From contig CANRKR010000022.1 in assembly GCA_947631275.1 (NCBI GenBank), forward strand, positions 1 through 35,142: a DNA stretch of 35,142 bases, read 5' to 3'. Below the pieces are notes generated by a model, which was not told the origin of the DNA, ran no database searches, and saw only the letters and a list, made by a program, of their open reading frames with translations. The position numbers and the translations under genes are program-made. Numbering within the stretch: the first letter of the stretch is position 1; every line of letters starts with the position of its first letter. This document shows, piece by piece, positions 26,846 to 34,698 of this stretch. The stretch is from an uncultured Akkermansia sp. Its GTDB lineage: Bacteria; Verrucomicrobiota; Verrucomicrobiia; Verrucomicrobiales; Akkermansiaceae.

Positions 26846-27757
26846 ATGGAGACATCTGTTTTTTCCTACTCAGCGCGGCTTTGGACCGCTTTTATGGCGG
26901 GGGACGCCCTGGGGGCGCCGGCTGAGTTTTGCTACCGCTACGACATCGTTGCTCATTTTCCGCATGGGCTGAGGAAGATGGTTCCCGGGTTCGGCATCGT
27001 AACCGATCGTGAGGCCGGTGTGGTGACGGATGACACGCAGATGGCCGCCTGCCTGCAACGAGCCTTGGTGCGGGCGGATGGCTATGACCCGAACATCACC
27101 CGTGAGGAATACCTTGCCTGGCTCGCCACAGATCCGCCGGATGTGGGGGAAACGGTGAAAGATTCACTGGAGGGACACTTTAACCTGGAATCGCAGGGCA
27201 ATGGCGCGCTCATGCGTATATTCCCCATCGCGTTGTGGGCGGCGGAGCATCCCCAATTTGATTGGGGAAATGCCGCCCTGCAGGATGCAGCTCTCACCCA
27301 TCCCCATCCCACCTGTCTCCTTGCGAATTACGTTTTCACCGGTTCTCTCCTCCACGCCCTCACTGCTGCAAGGAACGGACGCCCGGCTTCACCTCAGCAA
27401 GTTCTCCGCCACGCTCTTGCTCTTTGCAAGGAGAAGGATCATCCGTTCGGCCCAAGCCATCCTTCCATCGAAGCCGTGGAGGCAGCTCTTCGTGCTTCTC
27501 TTCACCATGTGCCGGACTACGATGGCGAGTCTATCGGTTGGGTTCTCGTGACCCTGCAGGGCGCCTTCTACCAGCTTCTCCATGCGCCCTCCCTGCGCGC
27601 CGCCATCACTCGTTCGGCCTCGGCCGGCGGCGATACCGACACCAATGCCGCCACCGCCGCCGTGCTTTACGCCGCCACCTTTCCCAATGCCTCCCTGCCC
27701 GCCACCTGGCTCACCACCCTCCGCCGCCGGAATCCGGAGTACGCTCACCTGATCTGA
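26846..27757 (+). CDS. ADP-ribosylglycohydrolase family protein
   Basis: 'FMAGDALGAPAEF', 'GVVTDDTQMAACLQRAL', 'GNGALMRIFPIALW', 'THPHPTCLLANYVF', 'GGDTDTNAATAAVLYAA'. Confidence 0.92.
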   Translation: METSVFSYSARLWTAFMAGDALGAPAEFCYRYDIVAHFPHGLRKMVPGFGIVTDREAGVVTDDTQMAACLQRALVRADGYDPNITREEYLAWLATDPPDVGETVKDSLEGHFNLESQGNGALMRIFPIALWAAEHPQFDWGNAALQDAALTHPHPTCLLANYVFTGSLLHALTAARNGRPASPQQVLRHALALCKEKDHPFGPSHPSIEAVEAALRASLHHVPDYDGESIGWVLVTLQGAFYQLLHAPSLRAAITRSASAGGDTDTNAATAAVLYAATFPNASLPATWLTTLRRRNPEYAHLI

Positions 27758-28494
27758 TCCGCTTTCAGCTTGGCGATGATTTCAGCCAAGCTGAGCGTTG
27801 GGGGAATCAGATAGTGCGGTTCGACCTCATCCACGCCTGGCATGTATTGTTGCGTCCGCCGTTCCCAGTCGGCAAACGACTCGCCACGGTGCACAGGGGC
27901 GTGAAGCGGGGGGATCTCCTTCCACGGACGTTTCTTGGCTCGTGGGATATCACAAAGAACCCAACGAGCCGTACTGAGCCTCGGACGGAACCACGATAGC
28001 GTGGTACCCAATTCCTTGGCAACAGGATCAAACAATTTGTACATATAGCACGAGCCGCTGAGAACGGAGCCATTGATGTGGAGCGCATACAGGGGATGCC
28101 CCTCGACAGAGCTCCTCTTCCAACCGGCTTTCCCCTTTTTCCACGCCCAAAGGAGATCGCCTAAATCAAGCGTTGTAAGCGCAGCTCCTCCCTCTACCTC
28201 CCGGCATTCCGCCATCTCGGGCACTTGGATAATTCTCTCCGTATTCTCCAGCAACAGGTCGATGTTATCCGACAACAGCTCCAGCACGTGTCCCGGTGGC
28301 ACAGGTCGGCGGTTGCAAAGCTCTACCGGCTGTGCCAAGAATTCTTCACACTCCTGTGACGTTTCAGGCCAGTGATTCTGCCATTTGTTTTCAAACTTCT
28401 GCTCTGCGCTCTGGGGTGCCCTGCTTGAGGGTACGGATGCATTGGATCGGAAGGAATCGCCAGTCGGCGAGGGTAATCTATCGAGTCTTGACAT
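27745..28494 (-). CDS. Hypothetical protein, 250 aa, no recognised domain
   Basis: Open 249-codon frame on the same strand as the ankyrin cluster; convergent with and overlapping the ADP-ribosylglycohydrolase stop by 13 nt. Confidence 0.6.
   Translation of the reverse strand: MSRLDRLPSPTGDSFRSNASVPSSRAPQSAEQKFENKWQNHWPETSQECEEFLAQPVELCNRRPVPPGHVLELLSDNIDLLLENTERIIQVPEMAECREVEGGAALTTLDLGDLLWAWKKGKAGWKRSSVEGHPLYALHINGSVLSGSCYMYKLFDPVAKELGTTLSWFRPRLSTARWVLCDIPRAKKRPWKEIPPLHAPVHRGESFADWERRTQQYMPGVDEVEPHYLIPPTLSLAEIIAKLKADQIR
27765..27794. terminator. Hairpin TCAGCTTGGC-N10-GCCAAGCTGA just past the ADP-ribosylglycohydrolase stop, inside the 3' end of the convergent gene
   Basis: 10-bp perfect inverted repeat, 7 nt after the stop at 27757; no T tract. 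Confidence 0.35.
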
Positions 28495-28951
28495 ATCTTT
28501 GAGTTGTGCTTGATTGGTTGAACGATCGACAGCACAGCCCTCAGATACAGAAAACCGCAGCTTCCACCCGCTTTCAGGGTGAATGCCACGGCATCTCGTT
28601 CACTACAATCAGCGTTCCCGCCGAAGGATTGACCTGTGCCGTCACATTATTTGCCCATCCGCCGCACGCGCGGCTTCCGGAGTGACCTTACGGCGTCACC
28701 TGACCCATGCGCGAAGTTTCTCACTCCGCTCTGTGCCCCTCTTTTACCACCGCCCTCCTGCCTTAGCAAGCACTATTTTGAAAAAGAAACAGTTTAATTT
28801 TCCCAAGAACCAGATCTCTCAACCTAAAGGTCCTGTCCTACCATGGTGTCGCTTTTTGAGGAATCTTTCATAGAACCAGCCTTCTCACGGAATCTCTCCC
28901 TCCAACCAATTAGATTGAGGTTTGGTCTTGATTTTTGAATGATTCATCTCG

Positions 28952-30394
28952 TTAAGACGCGGAGGAGCCGTGAGAAGCTCCGGCACCTCGCAGGAGATCG
29001 ACAACGTTGGCATGCTTGTTCTTCATGGCAAAGTCCAGAGCTGTTCTTTCTTCAATCGAGACATTCACGTCCGCGCCGGCTTCCAGTAAAATGTGGACGA
29101 TTTCTGCCGAACCACTTTCAGCAGCGACCATCAGAGGGGTGCGAATATCCAAAAAACCGACATTTGACTTGGCATTGACATCTGCCCCAGCAGCAAGCAA
29201 GAGCTTGACCAGATTTGTCTGCCCTGATCCGGCAGCCGCCGTGAGCGGGGTGAGTTCCTCTCCTTCGCAAGAACGATTATTGACGTCCAACCCATGATCC
29301 AATAAGCATTTCAAGATTTTTTCGTCCACACGCTTGTGTTGAACACCTCGCGCTAAGGTCCGATAAACGTGGGTGCCATTGGGATCCGCACCCAACTCCA
29401 ACATACGAGTGATGATTTCTCTACTCCATCTGTTTTTGATGGCACTCAACAGGGCTCCTCCCTTTGCGTTCGCTCCTGCCTCCAGGAGCAATTCCACAGT
29501 GGAAAAATGTCCACGGTAGGCGGCGATTTCCAACGCTGTCTTTTCGCGTTGGGAGCAACCACATATCCACCGGGGACGTATGTTAACCCATGCTCCCTGG
29601 TCTATCAGAAACTTCACGGCATCCGTGTGCCCGAAACACGCTGCATGCCACAGAGCGTCGCTCAATTCTTTTTGGGTGGGCTTTTCTGCGACAGAGGCGA
29701 GGATGAACTTGATCATGCGCAGATTTCCTCCCGCTGCGGCGGCCTCCAAAATCGTGTAGAATGGACCCGGGTCGTTCATATCCGCCCCCGCGTCCAGAAT
29801 CATCTTGAAAGAGGGCATGTCCCCACTCCAGGCCGCCTTTGTGAGAGGAGCAGAATGTCCCTTAGGAGCGCTCAGATTTGCGCCCGAATCCAGCAGCATA
29901 CGTATAATCTTCACGTTCTTTTGGCTTGCGGCCTTGCACAACGCTGTGCCGCTGGACGTCACAGTGTTCACATCCGCCCCGGCATCCAAAAGCGTCCGCA
30001 CGATGTCCATGCGGCCTCCATCCACGGCTCGCATCAGCGGAGTCAGATACCCTTTTGCATTCACATTAGCACCGGCTTTCAGCAAAAACTTGATCATGGA
30101 CAGCTTCTTTGCCTCAATCGCCGCGTCGAGTGGCGTCCGGTCGTTTCTCATGCGATTCACATCTGCCCCGTACTGCAGCAGGAGCTTGACCATGGGGATG
30201 TGACCGGATGCTGCCGCATCATGGAGAGGCATTTCGCTGTCCTCATCTTCCGGTTCATCATTCGGATCCGCTCCTGCCTCCAACAATTTCCTCGCTTTCT
30301 CGATGCCATTTTTCCCCTCGCGAGCGGCGCGGAGAAGATCCTTGAAGGCCTTCTTCTTCCCTTTTGTTTTCTGTGTCTCCTTTTGCTTTTTCAT
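28952..30394 (-). CDS. Ankyrin-repeat protein (480 aa)
   Basis: Roughly a dozen ANK repeats of the form 'TPLxxAAxxGxxxxVxxLLxAGADVN'; basic N-terminus MKKQKETQKTKGKKKAFKDLL; no signal peptide. Confidence 0.93.
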   Translation of the reverse strand: MKKQKETQKTKGKKKAFKDLLRAAREGKNGIEKARKLLEAGADPNDEPEDEDSEMPLHDAAASGHIPMVKLLLQYGADVNRMRNDRTPLDAAIEAKKLSMIKFLLKAGANVNAKGYLTPLMRAVDGGRMDIVRTLLDAGADVNTVTSSGTALCKAASQKNVKIIRMLLDSGANLSAPKGHSAPLTKAAWSGDMPSFKMILDAGADMNDPGPFYTILEAAAAGGNLRMIKFILASVAEKPTQKELSDALWHAACFGHTDAVKFLIDQGAWVNIRPRWICGCSQREKTALEIAAYRGHFSTVELLLEAGANAKGGALLSAIKNRWSREIITRMLELGADPNGTHVYRTLARGVQHKRVDEKILKCLLDHGLDVNNRSCEGEELTPLTAAAGSGQTNLVKLLLAAGADVNAKSNVGFLDIRTPLMVAAESGSAEIVHILLEAGADVNVSIEERTALDFAMKNKHANVVDLLRGAGASHGSSAS

Positions 30395-30460
30395 TTTTGG
30401 TTTACTGTTGATTTAATATAAAGATAGGTTCTGCACTACCACAGCGCGGATTTTTCGTCT

Positions 30461-30988
30461 TCAATCACTTTGTTGGCTTTTTTTTGTATCATAATGAAGC
30501 TTTGTATAATCAGGCATAGGAAGGTCGAACGGAAGATGTTTAGGAAACATGAGATTGCCGACAAGGTTTCTTCTGGTCTCCCATTCCGGTAAATCTCCTT
30601 CCCTATTGAAAATAATGATGATTTCCTGCCACAATGTGTTTCCGGTTGGTAATTCCCTACTTAAAAGATCAACCAGCATAGACTTTTCTTCAGAATTTAA
30701 TATCCAATCTCCCTTTCCATCTCCGTTAAAATGATAGACGTATGCTGGGGACTTCATATCGATTCGAGCCACCTTGCTCGCCCCGGCATAGTTCTTGTTG
30801 TTATAGAGTTTAAAATAACAACTATTTCGTCTTTCACTTCTATTGACCTGAATTGAGATGTTGTTTTTCCGGTCAGAATAGACCTTTGCCATCTCACACA
30901 ACATAGGATACTTCATCTCAAACTGGGTCGTTAAAGCCTCAAAAAGCGAAGCAGTTACCGATTCTTTCCTGTTTTGATTCCTCCTCAT
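30461..30988 (-). CDS. Hypothetical protein, 175 aa
   Basis: ORF begins 9 nt after the stop of the preceding 101-aa gene, in a tight same-strand array; no recognised domain. Confidence 0.65.
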   Translation of the reverse strand: MRRNQNRKESVTASLFEALTTQFEMKYPMLCEMAKVYSDRKNNISIQVNRSERRNSCYFKLYNNKNYAGASKVARIDMKSPAYVYHFNGDGKGDWILNSEEKSMLVDLLSRELPTGNTLWQEIIIIFNREGDLPEWETRRNLVGNLMFPKHLPFDLPMPDYTKLHYDTKKSQQSD

Positions 30989-30997
30989 GTTTTTGGA

Positions 30998-31303
30998 TTA
31001 TGCTTCATACCTGTTGATAAAAGCGTCAAGTATGCGCTTGTCTTTATCGTTTCCTGACTCGTCGTGAAAGAAAGGTCCTCGGTGGATGAAATCACCCCAG
31101 TAACTCTTGAGACCGGAAAACGTGACAACTTTCTGATGCCTCTTATTGTCCGGGTCTGCGCCGTTGTGGACAACTACACAGTATGATTCTTCCGGTAGTT
31201 TTCGGTCGTCAAGAAACGCCTTAACAACCTCAATATCCGAATCCGAACCCCATCCTCTGTAGAATGTGTAGCGATGTCCCTTATATTCAAGTGTATTGCT
31301 CAT
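30998..31303 (-). CDS. Hypothetical protein, 101 aa
   Basis: ATG (31301-31303) lies inside the last codons of the upstream ankyrin gene (stop 31287-31289), overlap 17 nt; no recognised domain. Confidence 0.65.
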   Translation of the reverse strand: MSNTLEYKGHRYTFYRGWGSDSDIEVVKAFLDDRKLPEESYCVVVHNGADPDNKRHQKVVTFSGLKSYWGDFIHRGPFFHDESGNDKDKRILDAFINRYEA

Positions 31304-34300
31304 TCTCGGAAATAGGTAAGAAAGTTAATGTTGACATATGCTTTACAAAAGTTCTGTGAAATTGGGAGGTTCCATTTTTCCCCCGCCCGTCAGAGGCCCC
31401 GGCTCGACGCAAGAAATGCGCGAGGGGGGGATCGACCCGCGCCACAGCAATCGTAAGCGCCGTTTTGCCGTCCGCTTCGGCATTCACATCCGCGCCGGCT
31501 TCTACGAGCAGTTTCGCAGTCTGTATGTTCCTATTGTTGGAGGCAGCGGCGATGAGAGGTGTAGCGTCTTCAGATGCTCTATTCACATCTGCGCCGGCTT
31601 CCAGCAAGAGACGGACAAGCTCCGTATTTCGTGCTCTCGCCGCGGCGATAAGAGGGGTGTAGGAAAAAGTTGAGAGATTGACATCGGCTCCGGCAGCGAG
31701 AAGCAGACGCACCCCTTCGGTGAACCCGACCTTTGCTGCGGCGATGAGTGGGGTGTTCCCATCCGCTTCATCGCTCAGGTCCGCCCCTGCTGCCAACAGA
31801 ATGCGGAGGACGTCTGTATGAGAACCTTCTGCTGCGGCGATGAGTGGAGTGGTAAAACGGGACGGGAGGTTCACATCGGCCCCGGCTTCCAACAGGAGAC
31901 GGACAAGCTCCGTATTTCCTGTTTTCGCCGCCGCTATGAGCGGTGTGTATTTCCATGTCGCTTTGTTGACATCTGCCCCGGCTTCCAGCAGGAGGCGCAC
32001 GCCATCTCCATTCGCGGCTTTCGCCGCCGCTATGAGCGGTGTGTATTTCCATGTCGCCTTGTTGACGTCTGCCCCGGCGTCCAGCAAGATACGCGCGATC
32101 GGAACGAATTGTTCATTTGCGTACCTGGCTCCAGCGGAGAGCGGGGTGTAATAATCTCTTGCTTCGGCGTTTACATCCGCCCCATGGTCGAGGAGGAAAC
32201 GGACGCTCTCCACGCAGCCTTCCCACGCTGCCGCTATGAGCGGTGTACGGGCAGCCTTCGCTCCATGGACGTCCGCTCCTCTGTCGATGAGGTGTTGCAT
32301 GAGTTCCGTATCCCCGATACGAGCCGCAAGCCCAAGAGGAGTGTCATATTCGTTAGCGGCAAGGTTAATCTCTGCCCCGGCGTCGAGCAGAAGGTCGATG
32401 ATGTCCCATCGCTCGGTTTTGATGGCCAAGGATAGTGGAGTCTCTTCGTCATGGTCGTATATGCGAGACCATCGCAAAAAGTTGATTCTGTCTTGTCTCT
32501 CGGCTTTGATGAACAAAGATATGAAAGTCTCATCCCTTTTTAGCCGTAGAAACCTATGCCACCTACTCCAACGACACATTTGGGGACAATCGATCTCTGC
32601 TCCGGCTTCCAGCAACTGCCGGATGATATCGACATTCCCTGCATAGACAGCGGAGCGCAGTGCTCCCTCGAGATCCAGGCGTTTCTCGTCCGCCTCGGCA
32701 ACCTTGATGAGCGTCTGCACAACATCTGTATGCCCCCGCAATGCCGCGACACTCAGGGCTGTGCGCGGACCGTAGCCGTACCATCCATCGCGCGGACCGC
32801 CGTTGCACCCATCGTACCATCCATCGCCCACAAAGTCCACCACATCCGCCCCGGCATCCAGGAGCAGCTTCACGACGTCAGCACGACCTGCCTGAGCGGC
32901 GATATAGAGAGGGGATCGAAAGAAAGACTTCTCCTCTTTATTCGTCAATTTTCTCAGAGCACCTGCGTCTATCAGCTGCCTGATTTGCTCCGGTGTGCTG
33001 TTCTCGTTTTCAATGGCTTCGTAAAGCCTCACGCGGAGTTTATCAAGTGAGTTGCTCTCCTCCCATGTATTGTACGTATATTTGGGGAGTTGGTCGATGG
33101 CTCCGGCGCGCCGAAGACGGTGAGCAAGGGAGAGATTATTACGTCCTAACGCAGCCATGAGTGCGGTTCTACCGCTTCCGCATGCTACGGCGGTGACGTC
33201 TGCGCCAGCTGCGAAAAGCATACTGATGATCTTCGTTTTTCCTCCCTCAACAGCAGCGGCAAACGGAGTTCTATGGAAGGACGAGAGGTTTACATTCGCA
33301 CCGGCATTCAGGAGCAGTCGCACCCCTTCCGTAAATCCTGCCTGAGCGGCAGCGGTGAGCGGGGTATCCTCGGCGTCGGCTCCTACGTTCACGTCCGCAC
33401 CTGCTGCCAACAGAATGCGGAGGACGTCTGTATGAGAACGTTCCGCGGCAGCGGTGAGCGGGGTGTCCTCGGCATCGGCTCCTACGTTCACATCCGCACC
33501 TGCTGCCAACAGAATGCGGAGGACGTCTGTATGAGAACCTTCTGCTGCGGCGATGAGTGGGGTGGTAAAACGGGACGGGAGGTTCACATCGGCCCCGGCA
33601 TCAAGGAGCAGACGCACCCCTTCCGTGAATCCTGCCCGCGCGGCAGCGGTGAGCGGGGTGTCCTCGGCATCGGCTCCGGCATTCACATTCGCCCCACGGT
33701 CAAGGAGAAAACGGAGGCTCTCTACGCAGCCTTCCTTCGCTGCCACGATGAGCGGTGTGGTGTAGTACGTCGCACCATTGACGTCCGCCCCTCTGTCGAT
33801 GAGGTGTTGCATGAGTTCCAAGTCTCCCGTAAGCGCCGCAAGGCTCAGAGGAGTAAACCCCTCCGTTTTGCAGTTGATGTCCGCCCCGGTGTCCAGCAAC
33901 AGGTCGATGATGTCCCCCCGTTCCATCATCACGGCCAGCGACAACAGAGAGAGTGTTCTATACTCCTCGCTGTTTGGACGTATGTAGACCCGTATTAGAA
34001 TATCTGTATTGACGTTGGCTCCGGCAGCCAGTAGCGTACGGACGATATGGGCATGCCCCCCATAAATGGCGTATGCCAGTGCCACTTCCGGCCGCATGCG
34101 TTTCTCGCCTTCGCCGGACTCCAGCAGCACCTCCACGATATCGGCACGACCTCCCTCTGCAGCAAAATAGAGTGGAGGAACTCGATCATCCCGGTCGTCC
34201 AATAGAGCGCCTTCGGCGATCAGCTGCTTGATTTGCTCCGGCGTGCTGTTCTTGTCCCAAATGGCTTTGTAAAGCCTCATTCGGAGTTCTTCTGTGTTTT

Positions 34301-34310
34301 TCTTTTTCAT
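31287..34310 (-). CDS. Large ankyrin-repeat protein (1007 aa), two-module architecture
   Basis: More than 20 ANK repeats; two copies of an N-cap-like segment ('LRMRLYKAIWDKNSTPEQIKQLIAEGAL', 'LRVRLYEAIENENSTPEQIRQLIDAGAL') and two copies of a C-cap-like segment. Confidence 0.93.
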   Translation of the reverse strand: MKKKNTEELRMRLYKAIWDKNSTPEQIKQLIAEGALLDDRDDRVPPLYFAAEGGRADIVEVLLESGEGEKRMRPEVALAYAIYGGHAHIVRTLLAAGANVNTDILIRVYIRPNSEEYRTLSLLSLAVMMERGDIIDLLLDTGADINCKTEGFTPLSLAALTGDLELMQHLIDRGADVNGATYYTTPLIVAAKEGCVESLRFLLDRGANVNAGADAEDTPLTAAARAGFTEGVRLLLDAGADVNLPSRFTTPLIAAAEGSHTDVLRILLAAGADVNVGADAEDTPLTAAAERSHTDVLRILLAAGADVNVGADAEDTPLTAAAQAGFTEGVRLLLNAGANVNLSSFHRTPFAAAVEGGKTKIISMLFAAGADVTAVACGSGRTALMAALGRNNLSLAHRLRRAGAIDQLPKYTYNTWEESNSLDKLRVRLYEAIENENSTPEQIRQLIDAGALRKLTNKEEKSFFRSPLYIAAQAGRADVVKLLLDAGADVVDFVGDGWYDGCNGGPRDGWYGYGPRTALSVAALRGHTDVVQTLIKVAEADEKRLDLEGALRSAVYAGNVDIIRQLLEAGAEIDCPQMCRWSRWHRFLRLKRDETFISLFIKAERQDRINFLRWSRIYDHDEETPLSLAIKTERWDIIDLLLDAGAEINLAANEYDTPLGLAARIGDTELMQHLIDRGADVHGAKAARTPLIAAAWEGCVESVRFLLDHGADVNAEARDYYTPLSAGARYANEQFVPIARILLDAGADVNKATWKYTPLIAAAKAANGDGVRLLLEAGADVNKATWKYTPLIAAAKTGNTELVRLLLEAGADVNLPSRFTTPLIAAAEGSHTDVLRILLAAGADLSDEADGNTPLIAAAKVGFTEGVRLLLAAGADVNLSTFSYTPLIAAARARNTELVRLLLEAGADVNRASEDATPLIAAASNNRNIQTAKLLVEAGADVNAEADGKTALTIAVARVDPPLAHFLRRAGASDGRGKNGTSQFHRTFVKHMSTLTFLPISENEQYT
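31786..31886. repeat. 101-bp direct repeat, copy A (in module 2)
   Basis: CCTGCTGCCAACAGAATGCGGAGGACGTCTGTATGAGAACCTTCTGCTGCGGCGATGAGTGGAGTGGTAAAACGGGACGGGAGGTTCACATCGGCCCCGGC; one mismatch to copy B. Confidence 0.9.
31925..32116. repeat. Tandem ANK units, period 96 bp
   Basis: 'TCGCCGCCGCTATGAGCGGTGTGTATTTCCATGTCGC' at 31925 and again at 32021; corresponds to NKATWKYTPLIAAAK... repeated. Confidence 0.75.
33346..33538. repeat. Tandem ANK units, period 99 bp, nearly identical
   Basis: 'GCGGCAGCGGTGAGCGGGGT..CCTCGGC.TCGGCTCCTACGTTCAC.TCCGCACCTGCTGCCAACAGAATGCGGAGGACGTCTGTATGAGAAC' at 33346 and 33445; encodes NVGADAEDTPLTAAA... twice. Confidence 0.8.
33499..33599. repeat. 101-bp direct repeat, copy B (in module 1)
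   Basis: 100/101 identity to 31786-31886, offset 1713 bp (571 codons). Confidence 0.9.
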
Positions 34311-34650
34311 GGTAAAAAATAGTTGGTTGACTTATTTTGTCGTGTAGGAAACGAGAGGAAGGGGTACAGTGTATCTTCCGATTGGATGAGCGTACCGATT
34401 TCGTCCATCATCCCACCTGGTGCGTGATGAGGACCAGCATTACTCCTAGTCCTCAGAGGAAACGCATTTGAGAGAAGTTCATCAACGAAGAGAATGTTCT
34501 TATGGATTGATACCATCGTTTATACGTATCAAGAATCATGACAACAAACGGTCATTATGATGACGGATCTGGCGAACTCATCCGCACACGTTGATGATTC
34601 GGAAAATTTTCGTAACGCACACATTACTAATAAATCGTAATTCGTAAATA

Positions 34651-34678
34651 GGCAACCGCATTTTCTGATGCGGTTGCC
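34651..34678 (-). terminator. Intrinsic terminator-like hairpin downstream of the right-edge ankyrin gene
   Basis: GGCAACCGCA-TTTTCTGA-TGCGGTTGCC: 10-bp perfect stem located just 3' of the minus-strand stop at 34699; weak T-rich tail (TATTTACG) on the minus strand. Confidence 0.6.
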
Positions 34679-34698
34679 CTGTCCTAGTTCTCCTCCCC

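Noticed and set aside
28583-28873. 96-aa + strand ORF in the 28.5-28.9 kb intergenic region
   Set aside because: No domain, biased composition, no promoter or ribosome-binding signal seen; likely chance ORF.
31380-34310. Regularly spaced direct repeats suggestive of a CRISPR array
   Set aside because: Period is 96-99 bp, repeats are in frame and encode ankyrin consensus; no short repeat/unique spacer pattern.
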